From: Deltaproteobacteria bacterium
GTDB lineage: Bacteria > Myxococcota_C > UBA6777
Assembly: GCA_002731275.1 (NCBI GenBank)
Contig: PCBK01000052.1
Span: 346,666 to 410,665 of the forward strand
DNA: 64,000 bases
Reading direction: 5' to 3'
Each line of letters opens with the position of its first letter. The first letter of the stretch is position 1. A program made the translations under genes and the position numbers. Of this stretch, positions 1 through 9,489 are shown one piece after another. The notes beneath the pieces were generated by a model that saw only the letters and a list, made by a program, of their open reading frames with translations, was not told where the DNA came from and made no database searches.

Positions 1-620
1 CCTCTAGGGATCATCACGTCGATGAACTCCTCTTGCTTGAGCAGCTCAAGCACAGCAGCTCGATCTGTTGTCGGGACGAGTTGGACGGCGTCTGTTGGCA
101 GACCGACCTCTTTCATGACGTCTTGGAAGATCTCGGCGAGGCAGGTGTTGGAGTGAAAGGCTTCGGAGCCGCCACGTAGGATCACGGCGTTTCCAGACTT
201 CATACAGAGCGCCGCCGCCTCGATGGTCACATTGGGGCGAGACTCGTAGATAATCCCAATGACACCGAGGGGAATACGCATCTGACCGACACGCAATCCG
301 TTGGGGCGCGTCCACATCTTGGTGACCTCCCCGACAGGATCGGGAAGCGCGGCGACATCACGGAGCCCCTGACAGAGATCCGCGAGGACCTTCTCACTGA
401 GTCGCAAGCGATCGCGTTTGGCACCAGTGAGACCGCGTTCATCTGCAGCGTCGAGATCCTTTTGATTGGCCGCTGCGATCTGCTCGTGTGAGGCTTCAAG
501 ACGCGCAGCGAGACGCAACAAGGCCTGATCTTTGAGGCCAGTGTTGACGCGAGACATTGCGTTGCCAGCGCGCCTCGCGCGCTGACTCAACTCGTGAATG
601 ACTTGTTGGATTTCCATCAT
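1..620 (-). CDS. proA: gamma-glutamyl phosphate reductase (glutamate-5-semialdehyde dehydrogenase), C-terminus cut by window
   Basis: ProA carries out the second step of proline synthesis, the NADPH-dependent reduction of gamma-glutamyl phosphate to glutamate-5-semialdehyde in the cytoplasm. The reading frame stays open from the ATG at 620 to the window edge, so about 206 residues are visible, roughly half of the usual 410-430. Family blocks can be read: [19 protein letters not shown], an [19 protein letters not shown] segment of the aldehyde dehydrogenase fold, and [16 protein letters not shown]. The ATG shares an ATGA overlap with the proB stop, and TAGGAGAAGC just upstream is a good ribosome binding site, so the pair is translationally coupled. 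The catalytic cysteine lies outside the window. Confidence 0.96.
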   Translation of the reverse strand, partial: MMEIQQVIHELSQRARRAGNAMSRVNTGLKDQALLRLAARLEASHEQIAAANQKDLDAADERGLTGAKRDRLRLSEKVLADLCQGLRDVAALPDPVGEVTKMWTRPNGLRVGQMRIPLGVIGIIYESRPNVTIEAAALCMKSGNAVILRGGSEAFHSNTCLAEIFQDVMKEVGLPTDAVQLVPTTDRAAVLELLKQEEFIDVMIPR

Positions 621-1774
621 GCTTCTCCTACGCGTATCGGCTCATTTGCCAACACAAAATGATCGCGATGAATCACTTCATCGGCGTATTTATACCCAAG
701 TATGTTCTCAATCTCATCGCTTCTGTGTCCTTTGATCTGCTGCACCTCCGTCGAGGGGTAATTGCAAAGTCCATGACCGATCAAGCCCCCCTGTTCATCG
801 ACACATTGCACACAAGCAGCTTCACCAAAGACGCCCTCGACATGTGTGATCCCCACAGGCAACACGGAGCGTCCTTGTTGCCTAAGGGCGTGGCTCGCGC
901 CAGCATCAAGATGGAGCACCCCTTCGGGCTGCGCGAGTCGCGCGAGCCACCACTTTTTGCTCTGAGGGCGTTTTTGAGAGGGAACAAATAGCGTCCCTGG
1001 CGTCTCTCCAGCAAATAACTCCAACAGAATGTCACGACGTTGGCCTGAGAGCACGAGCATCGGCACACCAAGCTCCATACACTTGGACGCCGCCATCAAC
1101 TTGCTGCGCATCCCGCCTGTCCCGACCATACTCGACGTCCTACCTGTCGCCTCGATCAACGTCTCATCGATCGTCTCGACGAGTGGGATCAACTGTGCGT
1201 CAGGCACTTTGCGTGGATCGTTGTCGTACAAGCCTTCCGTGTCCGTCAGAATGATCACCAGATCTGCGCCGATTAACCCGGCCATCCAGGCCGCGAGCTG
1301 ATCGTTATCGCCAAACTTGATCTCATCCACTGCGACCGTGTCGTTCTCGTTAACGACAGGGATCACACCCCAACCAAAGAGCGTGTCGATGGTATAACGT
1401 GCGTTGAGATAGCGCTCTCTCGTGCGCAGATCCTGCGCCGTCAACAACAATTGCGCGACGCGCAGTTCGTGTTTGTCAAACGCGTCTTCCCAGGCCTGCA
1501 TCAATTGTCCCTGGCCAATCGCCGCTGCCGCTTGCTTTTGAGGAATGGTCCGAGGACGATCCGTACGTCCCATACGCCGGATCCCCGCGGCGACAGCTCC
1601 AGAAGAGACCACCAATACGTCAACACCTGCCGCACGAATATCCGCGAGTTGATCGCCAATACGGTGGATATTCAGCCGATGAAGACCGTCGTCTTTTGTC
1701 AACGTCGAGCTGCCGATCTTCACGATAACGCGACGACAACTCTCCAAAATGTCCTTTTGAATCTCCGCTCTCAT
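617..1774 (-). CDS. proB: glutamate 5-kinase with C-terminal PUA domain
   Basis: ProB phosphorylates L-glutamate with ATP to give gamma-glutamyl phosphate, the first and usually proline-inhibited step of proline synthesis. The 385-residue product has the amino-acid kinase fold: [13 protein letters not shown] at the N-terminus, [15 protein letters not shown], then [20 protein letters not shown], the substrate-binding segment. The C-terminal third from about residue 280 resembles a PUA domain, as in the long ProB form. A frame open further upstream would add over 100 residues unlike the family, so I use the ATG at 1774, which starts MRAEIQKDI. Its ribosome site is weak. The stop overlaps the start of proA. 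Confidence 0.95.
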   Translation of the reverse strand: MRAEIQKDILESCRRVIVKIGSSTLTKDDGLHRLNIHRIGDQLADIRAAGVDVLVVSSGAVAAGIRRMGRTDRPRTIPQKQAAAAIGQGQLMQAWEDAFDKHELRVAQLLLTAQDLRTRERYLNARYTIDTLFGWGVIPVVNENDTVAVDEIKFGDNDQLAAWMAGLIGADLVIILTDTEGLYDNDPRKVPDAQLIPLVETIDETLIEATGRTSSMVGTGGMRSKLMAASKCMELGVPMLVLSGQRRDILLELFAGETPGTLFVPSQKRPQSKKWWLARLAQPEGVLHLDAGASHALRQQGRSVLPVGITHVEGVFGEAACVQCVDEQGGLIGHGLCNYPSTEVQQIKGHRSDEIENILGYKYADEVIHRDHFVLANEPIRVGEA

Positions 1775-2079
1775 AAGCAATTGTCTCTCTATCAGGCCAG
1801 TCCAAGAAAAAAGTGTACGAAAAAAAGGAACTGCGTTGTGCCCTATACCAGAATCCATCACAAAAACAAAGACACCTTCATCACCTTGCAAAAAAGAGAT
1901 ACGCGTTCTACTTTTGAACCACAACATCCACAGAGGACACGCTCTTTGCACTCCCCTTGCCTTTGTACGTCTTGGAGCGTATGGAGCCTCTGTGGTAAAG
2001 TAGGTTCTGCCTTTGTCTGAGTGTGTGACGAGGGTGGATAAATTCAAGATTGAAGAAACAAAGCTGACAGCTTTGATGG
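1775..2079. other. divergent intergenic region between proB and the exported protein gene
   Basis: This 305-base stretch holds no convincing gene. It must carry the promoters of the two divergent units. On the plus strand TTGGAG (1972-1977) and TAAAGT (1996-2001), 18 bases apart, make a weak sigma-70-like match. A perfect palindrome sits at its right end and is listed separately. Confidence 0.5.
2059..2075. promoter_or_regulatory. perfect palindrome immediately before a start codon
   Basis: CAAAGCTG-A-CAGCTTTG is an exact 8-base inverted repeat with a one-base centre. It ends four bases before the ATG at 2080, where the ribosome binding site would normally lie, and no clear Shine-Dalgarno sequence is present. 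It could be a repressor site or an RNA hairpin masking initiation. The repeat is directly visible; the role is inference. Confidence 0.4.
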
Positions 2080-2949
2080 ATGTGTAAGGTGTTACGATTT
2101 CGATATATATGTATGTGTTTGTGTTTGAGTTGTATGGTTGTATCAGATGCACAAGCAGACCAAGCTGAGCGTCTTTATTTCAAGGCGATGAAGTTGTTTC
2201 GTAGCAAACAATGGGATGCCTCACAAAAAGCCTTCAAGCGGACTCTCGTGCTGCTTAGCAAGCGCGCTCCCAAGGGAAAGAAACAGCGGGTACTGCTCCA
2301 ACTCGGAAGATGTGATCTGCTCTATCACCTCGCCTTGCTCGCACAAAAACAGGCCCGCCCTCAAGCTCGCTGCCTTCATTTGCAAGACCTCATCGGGCGC
2401 CTTCAGGGGCTCCCGAAGGGGTGGCGAAGATGGCGCGTCAATCGACTCCTTCCCAAACGTTTTGCCCACGCGAAGACGCTCTTCTCACGTTGCGGAAAAG
2501 TCCCCACTCCACTTCACTTCGCACTCTCCCCAAAAGAGACAAAGCTCGAATGGTTAACGAACACAACACCTCCTTCTTGGACCCCATTACAAGGGACACA
2601 TCTGAAGACGACACAGCGCAGTCTCAAGATCAGATTGACGGCCAAAGGGTACATCCCCCAAACACACACGCTCACCCTCCAAGCATGGAAAACACAACGC
2701 TTCTCCTACACCCTCAAGCCTAAGCCGACGCCAGCCCGTCGTACGCCTGTCATCGTCGCGATCAAACCCCCAACGGACAGACCCCCTCAAAAGGCGAAGA
2801 AAAAATCATCCCTGCTGGCCTCCCCGTGGCTGTGGGTCGGGATCGGGGGTTCTGCTGTGCTCGTTGCGGGGATCGTCGTAACAGCTGTTGCCCTACAACC
2901 AAAAGACGAGATGGTCCTCGTGATCGAGCCATCCAAACGCAACCCTTGA
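2080..2949 (+). CDS. exported protein with C-terminal transmembrane segment, function unknown
   Basis: This 289-residue protein is not one I can name. It begins with a basic n-region (KVLRFR) and a cysteine-rich hydrophobic stretch ending SDAQA, which reads as a signal peptide. Residues 25-130 are helical and basic, resembling a degenerate TPR-like region (AERLYFKAMKLFRSKQWDASQKAFKR). Residues 145-215 look like a beta-rich PEGA-type module, followed by a proline- and lysine-rich linker and a hydrophobic segment near 243-268 (SPWLWVGIGGSAVLVAGIVV). The layout resembles other exported PEGA proteins of Myxococcota. It ends eight bases before the kelch/MopE gene, so the two are probably one operon. 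Confidence 0.75.
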   Translation: MCKVLRFRYICMCLCLSCMVVSDAQADQAERLYFKAMKLFRSKQWDASQKAFKRTLVLLSKRAPKGKKQRVLLQLGRCDLLYHLALLAQKQARPQARCLHLQDLIGRLQGLPKGWRRWRVNRLLPKRFAHAKTLFSRCGKVPTPLHFALSPKETKLEWLTNTTPPSWTPLQGTHLKTTQRSLKIRLTAKGYIPQTHTLTLQAWKTQRFSYTLKPKPTPARRTPVIVAIKPPTDRPPQKAKKKSSLLASPWLWVGIGGSAVLVAGIVVTAVALQPKDEMVLVIEPSKRNP

Positions 2950-2957
2950 GGTCCACG

Positions 2958-5900
2958 ATGTCCAAGCTCACACCACGCATCACCATCCTTCTCGTGCTCC
3001 TCCTGACCGTTGTGTCATGTGGTGCGCCTCAATTTCGCATGCAGCTGTACTATCCTCCAGATGAACCTGAGCTGGAGACGACGATACAGTCTTTCTCCGT
3101 CCATGTCGGCGGTGAGGGTATCAAAGAAGATAAACACGGTAGCTTTTCGGACCGCAACACCCCCTTTCGACTCGAACAGCTCAAGTGCAGTGAGACCCAA
3201 AAAGCACAAGAGTGGGCGTTTACAATCACAGGTCTGAAAGACAGCGTCCCCTACGCGATGGGCAAACAATACCTCGAAGGTGTCTGCCAACAACAAGCAG
3301 GCCTCAAAGTCTTCGTCAGCAGGACAGATGCCTTCTCAACATTGGGATTGCCCACGGCAGATGGCACATCAAAGGCCGCCTCCCTGCCAAAAGGTCTCAT
3401 AGGACACCAAACACTGCGACTTCAAGATGGCCGTGTACTCATCCTTGGCGGCCTCCAAATCAGTCGTTCTTTTGAGAGCCCACTCAACACATCGAGCCTC
3501 TTTGGACTTCGTCAATTCCCAAAGGACAGTCAACTCAGCAAAGGAACATGGATCTACGATCCAGCCAGCGGAACGCTCGAAGCAGGTCCAACGTTACGTA
3601 TCCCCCGCGCATTTTTTACAGCGACAGAGCGCGCAGATGGTTCGGTTTGGCTGATCGGGGGCATCACACAAACCGATGACAATGCCCTCGACATCGTCAA
3701 AGACACAGAGCTCCTCACACCTGTACAAGGTCACATTACGGCGCAGAGTCCGAGTACAAAAGGTCCTCCCCTTCAGGCAGGTCGCGCGTTTCACACACTG
3801 ACCCCCATCCGCTCCTCACAGGGACAACAAACGACATACGTCGTGTACGGTGGACTCTCCTCTACAGAACCTCTGCTCGCCCCTCATCTCGAAAGTTTCG
3901 AATATAACAGCAAAGAAACCAATGCAGAATGGACAGTCACAGAGCTGCCTCAAGCTCACCAACGACTGCTCCACACAGCGAACTACCTGCCTCTCACAGG
4001 GCAAGCAGATGAAGCCCCACAGGGATACCTCGTCATTACCGGAGGGATAGGTCCATTCAATGATGGACAGGGGATTCGATACAAAACACACGGGAGCGTC
4101 TTGCGCCTTACACGACAAAATGGCGAATGGATTGTCCCCGAAGCCACAGAAGCACTGTCCAAAGAGCGAGCTGGACATACAGTGACCCAATTGCCCGATG
4201 GTCGTTTTGTCGTCATCGGTGGCTTTGTCGGAAAGATCGCAGCCGACCTTGGCGATGCGCTGCGCCCAGAAAAAACACAAGCCTCCCTCGAATGGCTCTC
4301 CAACAGAGCCCGCACAAAGTACACATTCACCAATGAGTCCGGTGATACCAAACAAGAACTCACGCTCCCTGCGGCCGTACTTCACACGACGACCCTCTTA
4401 CACGATGGTAGATTGCTGATCTCAGGTGGCGTCCAAGCCGACGAAAAAGGCATCAACACAAACAAAACAGGCTTTGTGCTCACCCCAAACGCAAGAGGGA
4501 TTCGACTGTCAGAGAAGCGACCTCCCCTCAAGTATCCCCGTCACTTCCACACAACCGTCCAACTGCGCAACCACTCGCTCCTGCTGTTGGGTGGTATCCA
4601 AACACAAACGGATGGCCAACTCACGCACCAACCCCAACAGACCATCGAGAGCTACTACCCAGCGACTGCACCTGATGCAGGGATCGACAAGTGGAAGAGT
4701 TGCTACTCGGGAGACGCGAAAACTCGCCACATCGGCGAATGCCGCGATGGTACGTCAGGCACTGAGGGAGAACAATGCCTCAACGAGATCGTCCCCACAC
4801 CCGAAGAGTGCAACGGAAAAGATGATGACTGTGACGGTTTGATCGACAACGCAGACAAGTGCAAATGCGACCAAGGTGTCCAACAACTTTGTGGAAAAAG
4901 CGAAGGTGAATGTCTTCAGGGTACCCAACAATGTGTCAACGGCACGTGGGGACCTTGCGAAGGTGAGCGAAAACCCTCGCCGGAGCTCTGTGACGGCAAA
5001 GACAACGACTGTGACGGCCAAATTGATAATGGGATGCAGGGACTTCCTCTACAACAAGAGTGTTATCCACAGTCAACAGGTTGCACCAAGGTTGAAGGTG
5101 ATACAACGACTTACAAATGCGAGGGAGTCTGCCGCGCTGGCACCCAGTCCTGTACTGCAGGCAAGTGGGGAGCTTGCAACAATCCAATCCTTCCAAAAGA
5201 TGAAGTCTGTGATGGTGCGGACAATGACTGTGATGGCAAAAGCGACAACAATGCAGACGGCACACTCCTTACGAAGAGTTGTTATACAGGCCAAGATGCC
5301 AACACCAAAGGCGTCGGTACCTGCAAAGCAGGTACACAAACTTGTACCAATGGTGAGTGGCAAGGAGTCTGTGTTGGAGAAGTCACCCCCAACACACAAG
5401 AAGCCTGTGATGGAAAAGACGACAACTGCGACGGACAGATCGATGAGACATGTCAATGTAAACCTGGTAAGACACAAAAATGCTTCACAGGTCCTTCTAG
5501 CCAGTGTTCAGGAGGAATGTGTCAGGGGCTCTGTAAGTACGGAGAACAGCTTTGCGATACGGACGGAAATTGGGGAAAATGTAAGGACGCTGTTGTAGGC
5601 ACCACTGAGACATGTGACGGTGAAGACAACGACTGCGACGGCCAAGTCGACAACGCGATCCCAAAAGTCGGAACTGATTGTACGATCAAGAAGTTCAACG
5701 GGATGACTATTCAGGGAGCCTGCACCAAAGGCTCATTTGTCTGCATTCAAGGGAACCTCGAATGCGAGCCAGGCACACCAAAGGAAGAGACCTGCAACAA
5801 CGAAGACGACGACTGTGATGGACAGATCGACAATCAAAAGAGCACACAAGATGCACTCGTACGTCCTTGTATCTCCGCAGACAACGCTGGGTGTAAACCC

Positions 5901-7334
5901 GATGGCAAAGGAGGCTATACCTGCACGGGAGCATGCAAAGCCGCAACGCAGACATGCAACAAAGGCACCTGGAGCACGTGCAAAGATACCAAACCCACAC
6001 TCGAACGATGTCACCTCGACGCCTCCAAGCAGCCCATTGATGACGACTGCGATGGCCACATCGATGAAGTCTGTTACACCGCAACGGTTTATAAAGACAA
6101 AGAAAATGACATGTTCGATATCGCCGTCCACCCCACAGGCAATTACTTCCCAATGATCGCTTATGACGGTCGTATGAACTACGCAGACAAAACCAAAAAC
6201 TTCGGCTACAGGTTCAGCCATACGTTTAACAGGGTACCTGGTTTGGATATCAGCCCAACCAAAATCCCAGTTCAAAAGAAGGTTGGCAGCCACAACATCA
6301 CAACCCCTCAGTATCTGTTTGTTACATCAGAACAAGAAAAGCGTCTCCTTCGAAAAGATCGTATTCAGCTGCGTTTTTACCTCGCGAGCAGCTCAATCTT
6401 TACAGGCAGTACCGTTGAAACCTACAGCTTCACAAACGCTAGCGTCCCTGCGGATGTGAAGTTTGCCAAGGATCGACTGTTCGTCCTCGTGCGCGATCAA
6501 AAGAAGCTCTACCAAGTTCGCTTTGGCACCTTTGGGAAAGACAAATTGAGCAACACTTCGATCTCCCTCAGTACGGGAACCGTCAGTTGCCAGCCACTGC
6601 GTCTTGCTGTTCATGAAGGCAAAAAGTTGATCGCTGTGAGCTGCAACCCGCTCGCGATATACGGCTCACGCGACGTCTTTGAGCGGCGTCCAATCCCTAC
6701 ACCTGGAAACGTACGTAAAGCCAGTCAACACGATCGCATTATGCTGCTCAGTTACAAAAACAACACCCTCAAAGTCCTCCACAGTGTCCCCCTCAGCTTA
6801 CCCAACCAAACAGTCAATGCGCCTCTTGACCTGACCTTCACGGACGCGGTCGATCCAACAACCAACACCAAAAAGACCTATCTACTGGTGACACACCTTG
6901 GTAAAGACGACTCCACTCGTATTGAGCCAGGGATCACCTTCCTTGAGCTGGATGGCAACAACGTCCCCAAAATCCTCAAGACCATCCCCTCAAGACTCAG
7001 CAACTCGACTTCCCTTGTTCGACCTATCGGTGTTCGCGTCACACCAGGCGCAGATCCCCTTGTACTCGTCTCCTCACAAACGTACGCTCCTAACGGACTA
7101 CAACTCCAAAACGGCATTGTTGTGACATTTTACCTCTCGGAGCTGCTTCAAGGAAACAGTGCGTCTGCTCTACAGAGCTTTCCATACAACAAGCCAGCAA
7201 ACTTCCTCGAACAGAGTCCAACAGGACATATCTTCGCTGTCCCATTTGTCGAGCCAGGAAAACTCTTCAGCACAACAAATATTACGGTCTTCCAGCGCAC
7301 AAGAAAAACGTCGGTGCTTCCAGTGACTCCGTAA
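2958..7334 (+). CDS. large lipoprotein with kelch propeller and MopE-type metal-binding motifs
   Basis: A 1458-residue surface protein. The N-terminus MSKLTPRITILLVLLLTVVS followed by C is a lipoprotein signal (cleavage before Cys21). From about residue 130 to 560 there are seven kelch-like blades, recognisable as R.xxHTxxxLxDGRxLxxGG (for example ERAGHTVTQLPDGRFVVIGG), enough for a closed seven-bladed propeller. Residues 570-1035 hold six acidic CNGKDDDCDGLID-type motifs plus one degenerate copy (DDDCDGHIDEVC), the repeat known from MopE-like proteins, separated by cysteine-rich linkers. The last 420 residues look like a second beta-propeller-like region. The ATG at 2958 has GAGG upstream and follows the previous stop closely. 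I infer an outer-surface, calcium- or metal-stabilised adhesin or binding protein; the ligand is unknown. Confidence 0.85.
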   Translation: MSKLTPRITILLVLLLTVVSCGAPQFRMQLYYPPDEPELETTIQSFSVHVGGEGIKEDKHGSFSDRNTPFRLEQLKCSETQKAQEWAFTITGLKDSVPYAMGKQYLEGVCQQQAGLKVFVSRTDAFSTLGLPTADGTSKAASLPKGLIGHQTLRLQDGRVLILGGLQISRSFESPLNTSSLFGLRQFPKDSQLSKGTWIYDPASGTLEAGPTLRIPRAFFTATERADGSVWLIGGITQTDDNALDIVKDTELLTPVQGHITAQSPSTKGPPLQAGRAFHTLTPIRSSQGQQTTYVVYGGLSSTEPLLAPHLESFEYNSKETNAEWTVTELPQAHQRLLHTANYLPLTGQADEAPQGYLVITGGIGPFNDGQGIRYKTHGSVLRLTRQNGEWIVPEATEALSKERAGHTVTQLPDGRFVVIGGFVGKIAADLGDALRPEKTQASLEWLSNRARTKYTFTNESGDTKQELTLPAAVLHTTTLLHDGRLLISGGVQADEKGINTNKTGFVLTPNARGIRLSEKRPPLKYPRHFHTTVQLRNHSLLLLGGIQTQTDGQLTHQPQQTIESYYPATAPDAGIDKWKSCYSGDAKTRHIGECRDGTSGTEGEQCLNEIVPTPEECNGKDDDCDGLIDNADKCKCDQGVQQLCGKSEGECLQGTQQCVNGTWGPCEGERKPSPELCDGKDNDCDGQIDNGMQGLPLQQECYPQSTGCTKVEGDTTTYKCEGVCRAGTQSCTAGKWGACNNPILPKDEVCDGADNDCDGKSDNNADGTLLTKSCYTGQDANTKGVGTCKAGTQTCTNGEWQGVCVGEVTPNTQEACDGKDDNCDGQIDETCQCKPGKTQKCFTGPSSQCSGGMCQGLCKYGEQLCDTDGNWGKCKDAVVGTTETCDGEDNDCDGQVDNAIPKVGTDCTIKKFNGMTIQGACTKGSFVCIQGNLECEPGTPKEETCNNEDDDCDGQIDNQKSTQDALVRPCISADNAGCKPDGKGGYTCTGACKAATQTCNKGTWSTCKDTKPTLERCHLDASKQPIDDDCDGHIDEVCYTATVYKDKENDMFDIAVHPTGNYFPMIAYDGRMNYADKTKNFGYRFSHTFNRVPGLDISPTKIPVQKKVGSHNITTPQYLFVTSEQEKRLLRKDRIQLRFYLASSSIFTGSTVETYSFTNASVPADVKFAKDRLFVLVRDQKKLYQVRFGTFGKDKLSNTSISLSTGTVSCQPLRLAVHEGKKLIAVSCNPLAIYGSRDVFERRPIPTPGNVRKASQHDRIMLLSYKNNTLKVLHSVPLSLPNQTVNAPLDLTFTDAVDPTTNTKKTYLLVTHLGKDDSTRIEPGITFLELDGNNVPKILKTIPSRLSNSTSLVRPIGVRVTPGADPLVLVSSQTYAPNGLQLQNGIVVTFYLSELLQGNSASALQSFPYNKPANFLEQSPTGHIFAVPFVEPGKLFSTTNITVFQRTRKTSVLPVTP

Positions 7335-7358
7335 ATGTAAAGTTTTTTGAGAAGAGAC

Positions 7359-8771
7359 TCAATCGAGCAGACATCGATCGATGTGTTGGAGAAGAGACGT
7401 TTGTCGAAGGGTTTCGCGGGTAGAGGAGGAGAGACCGTTCATACGCAGATCGAGACGACGCAGCTTTGGGAGGGGTTCAAATGCTCGAAGACGCATGGCA
7501 CCTTCATCACCGAGTTGATTGCCCATCAAATCCAGAGAGCGTAAACGCGCACCAAGCGAAGAAGACAACAGCGCCATCACCCCATCAGCGCTCAGTCGGT
7601 TGTGTGCGAGTCCCAAGACCTCGACCTTGCGCAAAAATGGAGACTGAATCAGTGAAAGAAGACCCCTGTCATCCAGATCATTATTGGGTAGCCACAACAC
7701 ACGTACCCCTTGCAGCCAAGGAGACTGCGCGAGCGCTTGTAGACCGTGGTTGCTGAGCTGTGTGCTCCCAAGGCGAAGTTCTTGTAGACCGACGAGGTGG
7801 GACGCTTGCGATAACGCGACCGCCCCCTTCTCTGAGAGCGGATTTGAACATAAAGAGAGCTTCTCTAACTTCGTCAGATGGGCAGATTGCGCGATCGCCT
7901 CGGCACCTGCTGCGCTGATCCTCGATGCATGCAAATCCAACGAACGCAGCGCCCTCAAGTGCGGAGAGTTCGCGATCGTCACTGCGCCTTGTGTCCCAAT
8001 AAAGGTTTGACTGAGATTGAGATGTGTGAGCTTTGAGAGATGGGGAGCATGTGCGAGCACACTCGCGGAGAGCCGTCCAACGGCGTTTGCCCCGAGATTC
8101 AGGTGGGTCAAATTGGCGATCCGAGGTGAACCAAGTAGCCCACGAATCCCAACATCTCCGATATCGTTGTTGTACAGGTACAAATGGGTCAGCCGCGTCA
8201 TCATGGGATGGCGCAGTAACTCTTGGAGCCCAGCTGTCCCGATGCGATTGGCAGGAGCAGAGTGGTGGCTGTTGAGATTGAGATAGCGCAACTCAGGCAG
8301 ATCAACTGCATAGACAGAGGAGAGATAGCGAGGCCCATCACGTGTGAGTAAATTATCGCTCAGATCGAGATAGTGAAGTTGTGACAGGTCTGTATATTGG
8401 ATAAGCGCGTTGAGCTCCGCGTCTGTCACATGGCATCCACCCAAGTCGAGCATTTTGACAAACGGCCAGAGCGGATGTAGAGGCTCTTCACCGAGTAAGG
8501 CATCTTTCCAAGAGGGCACGGAACGACATAGAATCGCAGGCCAATGAGACAAGTGTTCTCTAGCATAAGAGAGCGCAAGATCAAGTCCAGCCCCCCTCGT
8601 CCAGCTTGCAAACAAATCACACAGACGCGCCCAATTTTCCTCATTAGGCGTGTAGAGTAGATTGCGAAGTGATTGCCAATCCTCACATCCAACCATCCCA
8701 TCTGTCCTTTCATCGAGATCCAGCCGCTCCTTGGCCGAATACTTTTGAAACATTGTCTTGTTTGCCATCAT
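7359..8771 (-). CDS. leucine-rich repeat protein (ribonuclease-inhibitor-like)
   Basis: About 470 residues with no signal peptide, so probably cytoplasmic. After an N-terminal helical region of about 110 residues, tandem leucine-rich repeats of 24-26 residues run to the C-terminus, of the form LxxLxxLDLxxNxLxxxGxxxL (for example LRSLDLHASRISAAGAEAIA and LQELRLGSTQLSNHGLQAL). This is the RNI-like class, which normally forms a curved protein-binding scaffold. The start is uncertain: ATG codons at 8771 and 8768 lack a clear ribosome site, and the frame extends to a GTG at 8852. It converges on the preceding surface-protein gene with only 24 bases between them. The partner protein is unknown. Confidence 0.8.
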   Translation of the reverse strand: MMANKTMFQKYSAKERLDLDERTDGMVGCEDWQSLRNLLYTPNEENWARLCDLFASWTRGAGLDLALSYAREHLSHWPAILCRSVPSWKDALLGEEPLHPLWPFVKMLDLGGCHVTDAELNALIQYTDLSQLHYLDLSDNLLTRDGPRYLSSVYAVDLPELRYLNLNSHHSAPANRIGTAGLQELLRHPMMTRLTHLYLYNNDIGDVGIRGLLGSPRIANLTHLNLGANAVGRLSASVLAHAPHLSKLTHLNLSQTFIGTQGAVTIANSPHLRALRSLDLHASRISAAGAEAIAQSAHLTKLEKLSLCSNPLSEKGAVALSQASHLVGLQELRLGSTQLSNHGLQALAQSPWLQGVRVLWLPNNDLDDRGLLSLIQSPFLRKVEVLGLAHNRLSADGVMALLSSSLGARLRSLDLMGNQLGDEGAMRLRAFEPLPKLRRLDLRMNGLSSSTRETLRQTSLLQHIDRCLLD

Positions 8772-8877
8772 AGCACACGAACGCGAAGACAGCGAGTTGT
8801 CCAAGAGTGAGAAAGAGAAACCCACCGTATATCGGGAAAAATGCCCCCCCACGACAAAAAAGATGCGATTTTTTTTG

Positions 8878-8895
8878 TCACAAATGGTTTTGTGA
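8878..8895. promoter_or_regulatory. inverted repeat in the LRR/sigma-factor divergent region
   Basis: TCACAAA and TTTGTGA form an exact 7-base inverted repeat with a four-base spacer, placed about 55 bases before the sigma-factor start and about 107 bases before the LRR start. It could be a regulator site. I could not recognise a clear ECF-type -35/-10 pair here. Confidence 0.3.
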
Positions 8896-8949
8896 TGGTG
8901 TTTTCATCGCACAAAGACTGGCTGTGACAGCGCGACAGAGGAAGAGCAC

Positions 8950-9489
8950 GTGACGCAGAAACAAGAAGACGCATTCAAGGAGGCATTCATGCGGTACTAT
9001 GGTCAAATTCATAGACACCTGCATCGCCTTTTAGGGAACAAAGAAGAAGCTGACGATGTCGCTCAGCTCGTCTTTATGCGCTTTCATGAGCACTTTGCAG
9101 AAGTTGAGCCAGACAAGGCCAAAGCGTGGTTGTACAAAACGGCGACGCGACACGGGCTCAATACGCTGCGAGGGAAAAAGCGATTTCGACGATGGCAAGA
9201 GAAAGCCAAACATCAACCGATGACCCCTCAAGACGAACAACGCCCACCAGAAGAGCTCCTGCTCGAACAAGATGAAAGAGCGCATGTGCGTGCGACACTG
9301 AGTAAGCTAGCGCCCCGTGATGCTCGCATTCTCTCGCTGTTTTTCTCCGGTCTCAAGAGTTACAAAGAGATCGCTGAAGAGATCGATGTCCAACCAGGCT
9401 CAGTAGGGACACTGCTCGCACGCGCCAAACGCGCATTCAAAAAAGAGTACGCCTCATCGCCTCATACACCCGCAAGGAGGAACCCGTGA
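8950..9489 (+). CDS. ECF-type RNA polymerase sigma factor
   Basis: A 179-residue sigma-70 family protein with only regions 2 and 4, as in extracytoplasmic-function sigma factors. Region 2 is at residues 8-75 (YYGQIHRHLHRLLGNKEEAD, DVAQLVFMRFHEHF). Region 4 is at about 110-165, with ARILSLFFSGLKSYKEIAEE and GSVGTLLARAKRAFKKEY forming the helix-turn-helix. I choose the GTG at 8950, preceded by AGAGGAAG, because it supplies the first helix of region 2. An ATG at 8989 sits behind a near-perfect AAGGAGG and could give a version 13 residues shorter. The stop overlaps the next start by GTGA, so it is coupled to its predicted anti-sigma factor. Confidence 0.93.
   Translation: MTQKQEDAFKEAFMRYYGQIHRHLHRLLGNKEEADDVAQLVFMRFHEHFAEVEPDKAKAWLYKTATRHGLNTLRGKKRFRRWQEKAKHQPMTPQDEQRPPEELLLEQDERAHVRATLSKLAPRDARILSLFFSGLKSYKEIAEEIDVQPGSVGTLLARAKRAFKKEYASSPHTPARRNP

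Noticed and set aside
7335..7358. Terminator between convergent surface-protein and LRR genes
   Set aside because: Only 24 bases with no inverted repeat followed by a T-tract.
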